Origin: Burkholderiales bacterium
Lineage (GTDB): Bacteria; Pseudomonadota; Gammaproteobacteria; Burkholderiales; Burkholderiaceae_C
Length of the DNA: 64,000 nt
NCBI GenBank assembly: GCA_947474755.1
Contig: CANJJE010000003.1
Location: 124,001-188,000, forward strand
Direction: 5' to 3'
Positions within the stretch are counted from its first letter, which is position 1, and every line of letters starts with the position of its first letter. A program made the position numbers and the translations under genes. The notes under the pieces are model-generated. The model searched no databases. It was not told the DNA's origin and worked only from the letters and a program-made list of their open reading frames with translations. Positions 23,001-32,082 of the stretch are shown here, one piece after another.

Positions 23001-23429
23001 CACGGCGCGGTACTGGGGGAACAACGCCAGGGACGACACGTTCTTGCCGGCCAGCAAGCGGGCCATGTAATCCATCAACGCGAAGCACGCCGCCTCGATG
23101 GCAGAGACTGCGCGGGCATCGATCGATCGCGGCTTGGCAATGAAGCGCTGGACACAGGCTTCGCAGCCGCGCAGCAGGCTGGCCCCGGCCGGCAGGTCCA
23201 CAAGCTCCAGCGCGCCAATGCTCTGGTGCAGATGCTGACGGGCACTGTTCAGGACAGCGGGTTCGACCGCATCCACGTCGGAGTCGGAGGTGGATTCAGA
23301 CTCTTTCAGATGGCGTCGCAGCGACTTCAGCGCCAATTCGAGGGAGCGCCTGAGCTCATCGTGGACCCAGGACAGGGCACTCAGATCGCTCAGACCGTCC
23401 GCCGATTCAGGATTGCGCAAGCTGTCCAT
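17067..23429 (-). CDS. chpA: Hybrid chemotaxis histidine kinase of the type IV pilus Chp system (HPt domains, CheA kinase core, CheW, REC)
   Basis: HPt motifs FHTLKGSARMVG, AHSLAGSSATVG, LHTLKGGARLAG; kinase HLLRNSVTHGIE, VRDDGAGLDLSRIR, GRGVGMDVV; C-terminal receiver LVVDDSLTVRRVTERML...LSDIEMPRMDGFDLV...KPYAEEEL; downstream of pilGHIJ. Confidence 0.94.
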   Translation of the reverse strand: MDSLRNPESADGLSDLSALSWVHDELRRSLELALKSLRRHLKESESTSDSDVDAVEPAVLNSARQHLHQSIGALELVDLPAGASLLRGCEACVQRFIAKPRSIDARAVSAIEAACFALMDYMARLLAGKNVSSLALFPQYRAVQEIAGADRIHPADLWFHDWQWLPLPPDDRAVACQPDAGTRSAIEGRMLSIMRAPTPGAAQRMSHIFAGLGAGADRLEAATLWKLAAAMFEAQATGLLSLDLFSKRVVSRLLAQLRILERGGSEISEPLARDLLFFCAQADSPGDGRKAPRLAAVRQAYDLVHQRAGDYHSSALGRFDPALIAQAGKRVAAAKESWSGVAGGELHRINGLAEQFALAGESLKRLFPSGDALAEELRAAATLTQQTAAPPSAALAMEAATSLLYVEACLEDAEFDQPELAARIQRLAQRMGSVRQGAVPQPLEGWMEELYRRMSDRQTMGSVVQELRTTLSDAEKLIDQFFRNPTDPTVLIPVPNHLSAMRGVLSVLGMDHAASALLRMRDEVDGLSSTEVDLSRVGQAGVFDRLAGNLGALGFLIDMLSVQPALAKSLFAYDAEAGTLSPVMGRSDHKSVVPCEPAPVAAQPRLIEQAQMLAFNAARDDVSTDAVARDLDRLSQEATAADQTALAATVNKARKALDAAGDADAVRAARDQLSEALADFVHSSSELTSLGPSGTAAREVAADGAADDDEMRQVFLEEAREVIDTARGACAGLANSPDDLHRLTTLRRAFHTLKGSARMVGLPDFGDAAWACEQLCNTCLSEQRGADEPLLRHTIEALEQFAGWIDDIAAGRPVAYGAAPMAQVTQRSDGVPSGPAPGMDDTAVLPALPTSDVLAGVEPARADGSSMEFDLDLDVSAIEASPAWSGAAELDAAAAKPSARAERLHQGADTGFVMLDLESGDASAMFEPFDPQATLPLPQASIGRSPLPELPIDPLAADDVGDALSPDFELLSLERNTPALDDDLLPQIDAGPQTDFDLEFGDDAVVVMTQPPPEPSPEPQAQADMAPVLSIAADDDETKVIGSLRIGIPLFNIYLNEADELSRRLCTELAEWAMELELPVSDSAVALAHSLAGSSATVGFADLSDLARTLEHALARSAAIGTGTTEEAALFTQAADEIRNLLHQFAAGFLRQPSERLLARLAEHELSSARRLETATAELDAEALADSDAVPLEAAIDLNFELVDTSAARQSAAADESPVEESPAGAPPLEPAIAQARTDAQVTDFSPVTDTELQRLDPLGFAALKPLSDLPVADLDLDRLRIAPGSASQHFDDEEDIDVSDAIDGELFPIFEEEAEELLGQLASRLQEWVRHPEDLQAPAGAMRTLHTLKGGARLAGAMRLGELVHRLESRIENLIALATDALTPAHEIEPLLGRCDALREAFEAVQTAAAAGPQAAPDAVSEAPAAVSVPVEECVSATAPPPPTAVIAALLEAPPVPTVRAGDVPRLVPALPADADTDAIDWSRFDVVEAPELPRAAVASNASSAVRVRASLLDRLVNQAGEVSITRSRIASDVDQLKESLSDLTENLERLRGQLRDIELQAETQISSRMEAAKVAAAAFDPLEFDRFTRFQELTRMMAESVNDVATVQRTLQQTLQSAEDDLAAQARLTRELQDDLLRTRMVEFEGLSDRLYRVVRQAAKETGKQVRLDIVGGSIEIDRGVLDRMTSAFEHLLRNSVTHGIELPTLRTAGGKDATGAIVVSVTQEGNEVGVEVRDDGAGLDLSRIRNKALANGLIAADAPISDDQLANLIFTPGFSTADKVTELSGRGVGMDVVRSEVQAIGGRIETSTSLGQGTGFKLVLPLTTAVTQVVMVRFGELIVGVPSTLVAAVRRMPAVEVRQAYQSGTCVVDGEALPFYWLGALLQTSASSAAPQQRSSQLLVVRSASQRIVVHVDDVVGNQEVVVKNLGPQLSRMPGLAGMTLQASGKVALIYNPVALATLYGAAARTATLAALQTLASGVAEAVDDRSPAVPLAPLVLVVDDSLTVRRVTERMLLREGYRVVLAKDGLDALERLANEKPAIVLSDIEMPRMDGFDLVRNLRADARLHDLPVIMITSRIAQKHRDYAVELGVEHYLGKPYAEEELLALIARCTAGQVMA

Positions 23430-23475
23430 GCAATGCCTTGATTCTGATCATTCAGCGCAGCGGTGTTCGAGGCAG

Positions 23476-25065
23476 TCAGACGATCTTGAACCGCGCCACC
23501 GAGCGCTTCAGTTCATCGGCGGTGTGCGACAGCTCACGCACCATCTGAGCAGTCGAGCGCGTGCCCTCGCCGGTCTGTTCAGTGACCGCAAAAATGTGCT
23601 GGATGTTGGCGGCCACGACATTGGCCGACTGCGCTTCGCCGAGCGCACGGCTAGAGATGTCGGTGATCAGGTCGGACAGCTCGCGCGAGACCCGGTCGAT
23701 GTCGCCCAGCGCATTGCCTGCCGCATCGGTCAGCCGGGTGCCTTCGACCACGCCCTGCGTCGAGCGCTCCATGGCGGCCACGGCGTCCAGTGTGTCGGTC
23801 TGAATGGCCTTGACCAATGCGGCAATCTGCCGTGTCGCATCGGCAGAGCGCTCCGCGAGTCTCTGCACTTCCTCTGCAACGACCGAAAAACCGCGCCCCG
23901 CCTCGCCAGCCGACGCCGCCTGGATGGCGGCGTTCAACGCCAGTACATTGGTCTGCTCCGTGATGTCGGAGATCAGTTCGGTGATCTCGCCGATCTCCTG
24001 CGACGACTCGCCGAGCCGCTTGATGCGCTTCGAGGTTTCCTGGATCTGGTCGCGGATGGTGTTCATGCCGCCGATGGTGTCCTGCACCGCTTTCAGGCCC
24101 GATTCGGTGGCCGTCAGGGACTGCCGCGCCACGGCTGCCGTCTGCTGCGCCTGAGCCGAGACTTCGTTGATGCGCCCGGCCATCTGAAGCACCGACTCAC
24201 CGGTGTCGCGAATTTCGCGCAGCTGTTCGCTGGACGCAGCCATCAGCTCGGTCGATGTGGCATCGACCAGCTGGGTGGTCTCGGTCACACGGCTCGCCGT
24301 GCCCTGCACCTGGGCGACCAGCGTTCGCAGCTCTTCCACGGTGTAGTTGACCGAGTCGGCGATCGCGCCGGTGATGTCCTCAGTCACGGTGGCCTGCTGG
24401 GTCAGATCGCCTTCCGCGACGCTTTGCAGTTCGTTCATCAGCCGCAGGATGGCCGCCTGGTTGGCATCGTTGACGCGCTTGGCCTCGCCTTGCAGGCGTT
24501 CGGCATCGATGCGTTGCTGCTCCATCTGCTGGTCACGTTGCGCCTGCTCGACGGCAAACAGCTTGCGCTGCCCGAAGGCACCGGCGAATATCAACAGCGC
24601 CGCGATCAGCAACAGGCCGACGACACCTTGCTGCGACAGCGAGACCTCCACCGGCACGAACGGCAGCAGCACGACCGCCAGCACCCCGAGCATGCCGATC
24701 CAGATCAATGCTGTCAGCCATTTCTGCTGCTGCTCGAACGGTCGTGTGGCGACCAGCGGGACGCCGGCGGCGCTGCTGACCGCGGCAGCGGGTGCCAGTG
24801 GCGAGCGGGATTCGGCGAAATCTGCCAGGCCCGAGGGCGCGGACTCGGAAATGATGGACGGGTCGAAATCGCGCACACCTCGACCGCCAACACCTTCGAG
24901 TACCACGGTACGTTCCATGTCCATGTCGATCTCCAGTGGCGACCGCTTGTCAGTCATGTCATTGCCCTCCATCGACGCGGGGGCCTGGGCGTCGGCGAAG
25001 CGGGTATCGGGCTCGTCGCTGTCACGCCCGGCCTGTGGTTTCTTCAGTTTGTCGAGGAACGCCAT
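23476..25065 (-). CDS. pilJ: Methyl-accepting chemotaxis protein, PilJ-like, lacking a large periplasmic domain
   Basis: Two TM helices separated by ~11 residues, HAMP-like region, signalling hairpin [54 protein letters not shown]; position between pilI and chpA. Confidence 0.85.
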   Translation of the reverse strand: MAFLDKLKKPQAGRDSDEPDTRFADAQAPASMEGNDMTDKRSPLEIDMDMERTVVLEGVGGRGVRDFDPSIISESAPSGLADFAESRSPLAPAAAVSSAAGVPLVATRPFEQQQKWLTALIWIGMLGVLAVVLLPFVPVEVSLSQQGVVGLLLIAALLIFAGAFGQRKLFAVEQAQRDQQMEQQRIDAERLQGEAKRVNDANQAAILRLMNELQSVAEGDLTQQATVTEDITGAIADSVNYTVEELRTLVAQVQGTASRVTETTQLVDATSTELMAASSEQLREIRDTGESVLQMAGRINEVSAQAQQTAAVARQSLTATESGLKAVQDTIGGMNTIRDQIQETSKRIKRLGESSQEIGEITELISDITEQTNVLALNAAIQAASAGEAGRGFSVVAEEVQRLAERSADATRQIAALVKAIQTDTLDAVAAMERSTQGVVEGTRLTDAAGNALGDIDRVSRELSDLITDISSRALGEAQSANVVAANIQHIFAVTEQTGEGTRSTAQMVRELSHTADELKRSVARFKIV

Positions 25066-25186
25066 GGAACCCTCGCTAAGTGATTGTGGTGACACGTGGG
25101 GCGCCGGACCCACTGATATCGATGCCTTCTTGCCATCAGTTCGTCGGATACGTCGTACCGCCGAGGCGAAACACGGATTGGCGTCT

Positions 25187-25711
25187 TCATCGAACGATCT
25201 TGAGGAATGCAGGGTGCTTGACCAGGCGGGCGAGACTGATTTCCTGCCACGACCGACCATCGGCATCGATCCAGCGAGGGCCCACGAACGATGGTGTCGG
25301 CGACATCTGCGACGCCCCCTGATCGAGCGATAACTGGCCTTCGCCGCGCAGCCCGGCCAGCCGATCAACCAGCAGCGCCGCATTGACATCGAGCGAAGCG
25401 TTGAAGCCCACCAGCATCGCATGATCGTGGCACTCGGCCGAGGATGCGACGCCCAGGAAACTGGCCAGGTCGATCACGCCGTTCAATTGACCGCGCAGGT
25501 TCGCCACGCCCAGAAACCAGGGCTGCGCGTGAGAAACGCCCGCGATGGGAGACATGGGGAAGATTTCACCGGCCTCCTGCAGCGAAAACAGAAGACCTCG
25601 TCCGCCACACTCGACTGCCAACCAGGCCCTGCCAGGCACCGTCGAACGCGCCTCCTGCAATCGCTGCGCCAAACGATTTTGAAGAGCGCGCAGTGCTTCC
25701 TTGTCGGCCAT
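25187..25711 (-). CDS. pilI: CheW-like chemotaxis adaptor PilI
   Basis: CheW-type sequence [23 protein letters not shown]; synteny pilG-pilH-pilI-pilJ. Confidence 0.88.
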   Translation of the reverse strand: MADKEALRALQNRLAQRLQEARSTVPGRAWLAVECGGRGLLFSLQEAGEIFPMSPIAGVSHAQPWFLGVANLRGQLNGVIDLASFLGVASSAECHDHAMLVGFNASLDVNAALLVDRLAGLRGEGQLSLDQGASQMSPTPSFVGPRWIDADGRSWQEISLARLVKHPAFLKIVR

Positions 25712-25801
25712 GGATGGGGGTGATAGTGGATCGCGGCGAGGTTTCAGGCGGGCGGAAGCCCTGTTGCCGCTTGATCAAAAAGCCGAGTCACGTCACCACA
25801 C

Positions 25802-26167
25802 TCAGCCGAAGGCACGAATCTTCGCCGTCAACTCCTCTGCGTTCACTGGCTTGACGATGTAATCGCGTGCACCTTGGCGAATACCCCAGACCTTGTCGGT
25901 TTGCTGGTTCTTGCTGGTGCACATGATGACTGGCACCTGGGAGAAGCGCGGATCACGGGTGATCGAGCGGGTCAGTTGAAAACCGTTCTGACCCGGCATC
26001 ACGACATCCATCAGGATCAAGTCTGGCGTCTGCTCTTCCAGGCGGCGCATCGCTTCTTCGCCGTTTTCGGCAGTTCGCACCGCATAACCCTGCTTCTTCA
26101 GCAGGTCCGACACGAAATAGAGCTCCGTTTTCGAATCGTCGACCAACAGAATGTTCTTGATTGCCAT
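25802..26167 (-). CDS. pilH: Single-domain response regulator PilH
   Basis: NILLVDDSKTELYFVSDLLKKQGY...DLILMDVVMPGQNGFQLTR...VIMCTSKNQQTDKVWGIRQGARDYIVKPV. Confidence 0.92.
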   Translation of the reverse strand: MAIKNILLVDDSKTELYFVSDLLKKQGYAVRTAENGEEAMRRLEEQTPDLILMDVVMPGQNGFQLTRSITRDPRFSQVPVIMCTSKNQQTDKVWGIRQGARDYIVKPVNAEELTAKIRAFG

Positions 26168-26248
26168 TTCTTGTCCTCGAGAGTCGATTTCAGTGTCCAG
26201 CCTCGCCAGGAAGCAATCCGTGCGCCGCGGCAACAATGACAAGGCGCG

Positions 26249-26680
26249 TCAGTTCGTCGATACCACCGCATCTTCCTTCAGATGCAAGCGCACCGCGTCG
26301 AGCAACTGGTCCTTGGTGAAAGGCTTGGTCAGATAGTCCTGGGAGCCGACCATGCGGCCACGCGCCTTGTCGAACAGGCCGTCCTTGGACGACAACATGA
26401 TCACCGGCAAGTGGGCATAACGGATGTTGCGCTTGATGATGGCGCAGGTCTGGTAGCCGTCGAGCCGCGGCATCAGGATGTCGCAGAAAACCAGCGCTGG
26501 AGCGTGATCATTCACCTTCGACAGCGCGTCGAAGCCGTCTTCGGCCAGATAGACCTCGTACCCACCCTGCTTGAGAAATATCTCCGCGCTGCGGCGGATG
26601 GTATTGCTGTCGTCGATGACCAGCACCCTGGTCCTGGGCGCAAGCGCTCCGATGTCACTGTCCACTGACATGCTCCTCAT
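26249..26680 (-). CDS. pilG: Single-domain response regulator PilG
   Basis: RVLVIDDSNTIRRSAEIFLKQGGYEVYLAEDGFDALSKV...LVFCDILMPRLDGYQTCAIIK...YLTKPFTKDQLL. Confidence 0.93.
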   Translation of the reverse strand: MRSMSVDSDIGALAPRTRVLVIDDSNTIRRSAEIFLKQGGYEVYLAEDGFDALSKVNDHAPALVFCDILMPRLDGYQTCAIIKRNIRYAHLPVIMLSSKDGLFDKARGRMVGSQDYLTKPFTKDQLLDAVRLHLKEDAVVSTN

Positions 26681-26716
26681 CAGGGCACGCCCGTGCCCCG
26701 CCTGTCGGGTTATCGG

Positions 26717-26890
26717 TCAGATCTGCACCATCTCAAAGTCTTCTTTTCGCGCGCCGCATTCGGGGCAGGTCCAGTTCATCGGCACATCGTCCCAGCGGGT
26801 ACCGGGCGCAATACCGTGCTCCAGGTCGCCCGAGGCCTCATCGTAGATCCAGCCGCAAATCAGGCACATCCAGGTTCGAGGGTCGGTCAC
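26717..26890 (-). CDS. rubA: Rubredoxin (57 aa, GTG start; below the ORF track cutoff)
   Basis: Hand translation VTDPRTWMCLICGWIYDEASGDLEHGIAPGTRWDDVPMNWTCPECGARKEDFEMVQI: two CxxCG knuckles. Confidence 0.93.
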   Translation of the reverse strand: MTDPRTWMCLICGWIYDEASGDLEHGIAPGTRWDDVPMNWTCPECGARKEDFEMVQI

Positions 26891-27053
26891 AGCGGCTTTG
26901 GACGGGTCATTACAATGAGGGTCATTCTACGGGCGCTGTATTTGCGGCGCGTTGGCCTGGAACTGGCGTTGTTCTGCGACGCCATCCTCTGGTCCTCGTC
27001 ATTGGTCACAGCCCTGCGGGCGCGACTTCCTACCCTCATCCGAGTCTTCCGCC

Positions 27054-27992
27054 ATGACCGCACAATCCCAGGCGACAGCCGACCCCACCGATGAGGTTCA
27101 GGAGGCGCCGTCGCCGGCCTGCGTGATGAGCTTCAATGCTACGGACGCCACGGGCGCGGGGGGCGTCAGCGGTGACGTCGCCACCATCGCCGCCATGGGC
27201 GCGCACGCGCTGCCGGTCATCACTTCGATCCTGTTGCGCGACACAGCGGAGGTGTTCGATCACCACGCGATCGACCCGGACGTGGTCGCCGAACAGGCGC
27301 GAAACGTGCTCGAGGACATCACGATCGCTGCCTTGAAGGTCGGTTTCCTTGGCTCGGCCGAGGCCGTCGGCGCTGTGGCAGAAATCCTGTCGGACTACCC
27401 GGACGTGCCTTTGGTCGCCTACATGCCGAACCTGTCATGGCTGGAAGAAGATCAGCAACAGGCCTACCTCGATGCATTTCGCGAACTGGTGCTGCCGCAG
27501 ACCGAGGTGCTGGTCGGCAGCCACCAGACACTGACCGACTTCCTGCTGCCCGACTGGGACGGCGAACGCCCGACCTCACCGCGTGAACTGGCGGTGGCGG
27601 CAGCCGAACACGGAACCCGCTTCGTGCTGGTCACCAGTGTGCTGGTCACCAGTGGCAAAAGCGCCGACCAGCACCTCGACAATGTCCTGGCGTCTGCTCA
27701 GGGTGCTCTGACCGGCGAGAAGTTCGAGCGCTTCGACGCCAGCTTCATCGCGGCGGGGGACACGCTGTCGGCCGCCCTCGCCGCACTGCTGGCCTCGGGC
27801 AGCGAATTGCACACGGCCGTCGGCGAATCGCTGGCCTTCCTGGACCAGGCGCTCGATGCGGGATTTCGCCCCGGCATGGGCAATGTGGTGCCGGATCGCT
27901 TCTTCTGGGCGCTGGCCCCGGGAGAGGAAGAGGACGCAGCCGATCGCGACACCCCGGCACCCGACGCCCCGGGTTCCCGGCACATCCACTGA
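27054..27992 (+). CDS. ThiD-like hydroxymethylpyrimidine/phosphomethylpyrimidine kinase, divergent (ribokinase/PfkB-like superfamily)
   Basis: [38 protein letters not shown] resembles ThiD N-terminus; C-terminal [14 protein letters not shown] where ThiD normally has GTGCTxSAA. Confidence 0.8.
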   Translation: MTAQSQATADPTDEVQEAPSPACVMSFNATDATGAGGVSGDVATIAAMGAHALPVITSILLRDTAEVFDHHAIDPDVVAEQARNVLEDITIAALKVGFLGSAEAVGAVAEILSDYPDVPLVAYMPNLSWLEEDQQQAYLDAFRELVLPQTEVLVGSHQTLTDFLLPDWDGERPTSPRELAVAAAEHGTRFVLVTSVLVTSGKSADQHLDNVLASAQGALTGEKFERFDASFIAAGDTLSAALAALLASGSELHTAVGESLAFLDQALDAGFRPGMGNVVPDRFFWALAPGEEEDAADRDTPAPDAPGSRHIH

Positions 27993-28047
27993 CCCATTCA
28001 CCGACGAACCGGCTCGAAACGCCGCTGTCCGCATCTCACCGATCGCC

Positions 28048-29340
28048 ATGACTTTCACCAACGCACAGCTTTTCGAGCGCGCCCAGCGCGTCATTCCCGG
28101 CGGCGTCAATTCGCCGGTACGCGCCTTCCGCGCCGTCGGCGGCACGCCGCGCTTCATCGCGCGTGCGCAAGGCCCCTACATCTACGATGTCGAGGGCACG
28201 CGCTACATCGACTACATCGGCTCCTGGGGCCCGATGATCCTCGGCCACGGCCACCCGGCCGTGCTTGAAGCCGTGCAGAAGGCGGCGCTGGACGGTTTCT
28301 CGTTTGGCGCGCCGACCGAGCGCGAGATCGAGCTGGCCGAGGAGATCCTGAAACTGGTGCCCAGCATGGACCAGGTGCGGCTCGTCAGCTCGGGCACCGA
28401 GGCGGCAATGAGCGCATTGCGACTGGCGCGAGGCGCCACCGGCCGCAACAAGATCGTCAAGTTCGAGGGCTGCTACCACGGCCACGCCGATGCGCTGCTG
28501 GTCAAGGCGGGCTCGGGCCTCGCCACCTTCGGCAATCCGACCAGCGCTGGCGTGCCGGAAGACGTCGTCAAGCACACCGTCGTGCTCGAGTACAACAACG
28601 TCGAGCAGCTTGAAGAAGCGTTCAGCCTCCATGCGGCCGATATGGCCTGCGTGATGATCGAACCGATCTGCGGCAACATGAATTTCGTGCGCGCCAGCGT
28701 GCCTTTCATGAGTCGGCTGCGCGAGTTGTGCACCAGGCACGGTGTGCTGCTGGTGTTCGACGAGGTGATGACGGGCTTTCGCGTCGCGCTCGGTGGGGCC
28801 CAAAGCCTTTATGCCAAGCTGATTCCCGGCTTCGCGCCCGATGTCAGCGTGTTCGGCAAGGTGATCGGTGGCGGAATGCCCCTGGCAGCATTTGGCGGGC
28901 GGCGCGCCGTGATGGAGCAATTGGCACCGTTGGGTCCGGTCTACCAGGCCGGTACCTTGTCGGGCAACCCGGTGGCCACGGCCTGTGGTCTGGCCACGCT
29001 GCGCGAAATCCAGAAGCCAGGCTTCCATGAAGCGCTTGCCATCAGTACCCGGCAACTGGTCGACGGGCTGGCGGCTGCAGGGAAGGCGGCCGGCGTGCCC
29101 ATGGTCACCGACAGCGAAGGCGGCATGTTCGGCTTCTTCTTCGCATCAGAACTTCCGCAGAACTATCCGGCGGTGCTGGCCACGGACAAGGCGCGCTTCA
29201 ATCATTTCTTCCACGCGATGCTTGATCGCGGGGTCTATCTGGCGCCAGCGCTGTACGAGGCAGGATTCGTGAGCGCAGCGCACCGGCCCGAAGACATCGA
29301 CGCCACCATCGCCGCGGCGGCACAAGCCTTGCTGTCCTGA
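28048..29340 (+). CDS. hemL: Glutamate-1-semialdehyde 2,1-aminomutase
   Basis: [68 protein letters not shown]. Confidence 0.97.
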   Translation: MTFTNAQLFERAQRVIPGGVNSPVRAFRAVGGTPRFIARAQGPYIYDVEGTRYIDYIGSWGPMILGHGHPAVLEAVQKAALDGFSFGAPTEREIELAEEILKLVPSMDQVRLVSSGTEAAMSALRLARGATGRNKIVKFEGCYHGHADALLVKAGSGLATFGNPTSAGVPEDVVKHTVVLEYNNVEQLEEAFSLHAADMACVMIEPICGNMNFVRASVPFMSRLRELCTRHGVLLVFDEVMTGFRVALGGAQSLYAKLIPGFAPDVSVFGKVIGGGMPLAAFGGRRAVMEQLAPLGPVYQAGTLSGNPVATACGLATLREIQKPGFHEALAISTRQLVDGLAAAGKAAGVPMVTDSEGGMFGFFFASELPQNYPAVLATDKARFNHFFHAMLDRGVYLAPALYEAGFVSAAHRPEDIDATIAAAAQALLS

Positions 29341-29415
29341 CCTCGCCGACAACAGCCTTCTGACGGCGCACTGCGCCAGCGGCATCGGCATCGGCACTCT
29401 GAACCTCGCGACTCC

Positions 29416-30810
29416 ATGCACATCCACATCCTGGGCATCTGCGGCACCTTCATGGGTGGCCTTGCGGCCCTGGCGCGAGAGACCGGACATCGGGTGACCG
29501 GCTGCGACAGTGGGGTCTACCCACCCATGAGCGATCAATTGCGCGCGCTCGGCATCGAGTTGATCGAGGGCTATGGGGCCGACCAGCTGGCGCTGCGCCC
29601 CGATGTGTTCGTGGTCGGCAATGTGGTGACGCGGGGCAACCCGTTGATGGAAGCAGTGCTCGATGCTGGTGCGCCCTACACCAGCGGCCCGCAGTGGCTG
29701 GCCGAGCAGGTGCTGCAAGGCCGCCATGTGCTGGCGGTGGCCGGCACGCACGGCAAGACGACCACCACCGCGATGCTCGCCTGGATTCTGGAAGAAGCCG
29801 GACTCGCGCCTGGCTTCCTGGTCGGCGGCGTGCCGCTCAATTTTGGTGTGTCCGCCCGATTGGGAGCGACAAGCCCGAGCGCGCCGTTTGTCATCGAGGC
29901 CGACGAGTACGACACCGCCTTCTTCGACAAACGCAGCAAGTTCGTCCATTACCGGGCGCGTACCGCGGTGCTGAACAACCTGGAGTTCGACCACGCCGAC
30001 ATCTTCGAAAACCTGGCGGCCATCGAGCGGCAGTTCCACCACCTGGTGCGCACCGTGCCATCGCGAGGGCGCCTGGTGGTCAATGCACGCGACGAGGCCC
30101 TGCAGCGCGTGCTCGGCGTCGGCTGCTGGAGCGAGGTGGTGCGTTTCGGAGCACGCAAGGAAACGCCTGGAGAGTGGCGAGCCCGCGGTGAGCCGCACGC
30201 CTTTGATGTGTTGCGCGGCAGCATGCGGCTGGCGCGCGTCGAGTGGGCGCTGGCGGGCGAGCACAACCAGCTGAACGCGCTGGCGGCGCTGGCCGCGGCC
30301 GATCACCTCGGTGTCGGGGCGGAAGTGGCGGCCCGGGCTCTGGCAAGCTTCCAGAATGTGCGCCGTCGGCTGGAGTTGCGTGGCAGCGTGGCCGGTATCA
30401 GCGTCTACGACGATTTCGCTCACCACCCGACCGCCATGCGCACCACCATCAACGGTCTGCGTCGCCAGATCGATGCACGGTGGAACCCGGCGACACAAGC
30501 CAGGCCGCGCATCCTCGCAGTGTTCGAGCCACGATCGAACACGATGAAGCAGGGCACGATGAAGGCGCAGCTGCCCTGGGCTCTGGAAGAGGCCGACCTG
30601 TCCTTTTGCCACAGTGGCGGCCTCGACTGGGACGCTGCGCAGGCCTTGGCACCGCTGGGCAAGCTGGCGTCGGTCAGCGACAGCATCGACGCGCTGGTCG
30701 CGCGCGTGATCGCGGCAGCGCAGCCGGGCGACCATGTGCTGTGCATGAGCAATGGCGGCTTCGGTGGCGTGCACGAGCTTCTGCTCAAGGCGCTCGGATC
30801 CAGAGGCTGA
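29416..30810 (+). CDS. mpl: UDP-N-acetylmuramate:L-alanyl-gamma-D-glutamyl-meso-diaminopimelate ligase
   Basis: [79 protein letters not shown]. Confidence 0.95.
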   Translation: MHIHILGICGTFMGGLAALARETGHRVTGCDSGVYPPMSDQLRALGIELIEGYGADQLALRPDVFVVGNVVTRGNPLMEAVLDAGAPYTSGPQWLAEQVLQGRHVLAVAGTHGKTTTTAMLAWILEEAGLAPGFLVGGVPLNFGVSARLGATSPSAPFVIEADEYDTAFFDKRSKFVHYRARTAVLNNLEFDHADIFENLAAIERQFHHLVRTVPSRGRLVVNARDEALQRVLGVGCWSEVVRFGARKETPGEWRARGEPHAFDVLRGSMRLARVEWALAGEHNQLNALAALAAADHLGVGAEVAARALASFQNVRRRLELRGSVAGISVYDDFAHHPTAMRTTINGLRRQIDARWNPATQARPRILAVFEPRSNTMKQGTMKAQLPWALEEADLSFCHSGGLDWDAAQALAPLGKLASVSDSIDALVARVIAAAQPGDHVLCMSNGGFGGVHELLLKALGSRG

Positions 30811-30882
30811 TCTTCGCCGTGACCCTTCAGGGTGCCGGGGTCACCGATTCCCCGGGCCTGGAAAGACACCCCTGCCGATCGA

Positions 30883-31089
30883 TCACCAGTTGATCAGGAT
30901 CTCCACCACGGTACCCCACATCCAGACGTTGAACCAGAAAAGCACTGCTGCCAACGCATAAGTTCGGAACAGTCGGGCACGTTTGAGCCAGAGATCAGTA
31001 CCGGTACCGATGAAGAGGCCATACGACAGCAGGCTGACAGCACACGCCAACGCGGCGATCGAGCCCATCAGCCAGGCAAATACCAGCAT
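30883..31089 (-). CDS. Small hypothetical protein with two predicted TM helices (68 aa)
   Basis: MLVFAWLMGSIAALACAVSLLSYGLFIGTGTDLWLKRARLFRTYALAAVLFWFNVWMWGTVVEILINW; plausible composition, same strand as lpxC; no family recognised. Confidence 0.5.
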   Translation of the reverse strand: MLVFAWLMGSIAALACAVSLLSYGLFIGTGTDLWLKRARLFRTYALAAVLFWFNVWMWGTVVEILINW

Positions 31090-31143
31090 GTCGTCAGACC
31101 TTCATCTCGCGTCAGCGTGGCGCAGTGCTGACAAACAGCTAGC

Positions 31144-32082
31144 TCACCATGCAGGCGCCAATTCAGCCAGGCCGGCGGGCGCTTTCGATTCATCGGCGAA
31201 GGTGACGATCTCGAACGCGTCCGGATCATCGAGCACCGCACGCACCAGCTTGCTGTTGAGCGCATGGCCCGACTTGAACGCGCTGTAAGCCCCTATCAGC
31301 GGGTGCCCGAAGACGTACAGATCACCGATCGCGTCGAGGATCTTGTGCTTGACGAACTCATCGCCATAGCGCAGACCGCCGCTGTTGAGCACCTTGTAAT
31401 CATCGACGACGACCACGTTGTCGAGGCTGCCCCCCAAGCCCAGGCCACGAGAACGCATCAGTTCCACGTCCTTGGTGAAGCCGAAGGTGCGAGCTCGCGC
31501 GATCTCGCGCTTGTACTGGCCCGAGCCCATGTCGAACACCACGTGCTGGCCAGTCTGGTTGACGGCCGGGTGATCGAAGGAGATCTCGAAAGTCAGCCGG
31601 TAGCCGTCGAAGGGTTCCAGCCGCGCCCACTTCAGGCTGACGCCCTCTCCTTCACGCACTTCCACCGCCTTTCGCAGGCGCAGAAAGCGCTTCGGTGCGT
31701 CCTGCAACTCGATACCAGCGCTTTGCAGCAGAAACACGAACGATGCCGCAGAGCCATCGAGGATGGGCACCTCTTCGGCCGTGATGTCGACGATCAGGTT
31801 GTCGATGCCCAGACCCGCGCACGCAGAGAGCAAGTGCTCGACGGTGTTGACCTTGGGCGCGCCAGGGTCGCCGCCGGGTGAGAGCGCGGTGGCCATGCGG
31901 GTGTCACACACCGACTGGGGGCGAACCGGAATGTCCACCGGTTGAGGCAGATCGACGCGCCTGAACACGACCCCCGTGTCGGGCGGGGCAGGTCGCAAGG
32001 TCATTTCGACCCGCTGCCCGCCGTGCACACCGACGCCGACCGCGCGGGTCAGGGATTGCAGGGTGCGTTGGGCCAGCATCAT
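31144..32082 (-). CDS. lpxC: UDP-3-O-acyl-N-acetylglucosamine deacetylase
   Basis: [84 protein letters not shown]. Confidence 0.96.
   Translation of the reverse strand: MMLAQRTLQSLTRAVGVGVHGGQRVEMTLRPAPPDTGVVFRRVDLPQPVDIPVRPQSVCDTRMATALSPGGDPGAPKVNTVEHLLSACAGLGIDNLIVDITAEEVPILDGSAASFVFLLQSAGIELQDAPKRFLRLRKAVEVREGEGVSLKWARLEPFDGYRLTFEISFDHPAVNQTGQHVVFDMGSGQYKREIARARTFGFTKDVELMRSRGLGLGGSLDNVVVVDDYKVLNSGGLRYGDEFVKHKILDAIGDLYVFGHPLIGAYSAFKSGHALNSKLVRAVLDDPDAFEIVTFADESKAPAGLAELAPAW

Noticed and set aside
21894-23441. Long plus-strand ORFs opposite chpA (e.g. 515 aa at 21894..23441, 358 aa at 17688..18764)
   Set aside because: Mirror-frame ORFs of a high-GC gene; His/Gln/Arg-rich translations with no recognisable domains, while the opposite strand encodes clear ChpA domains.
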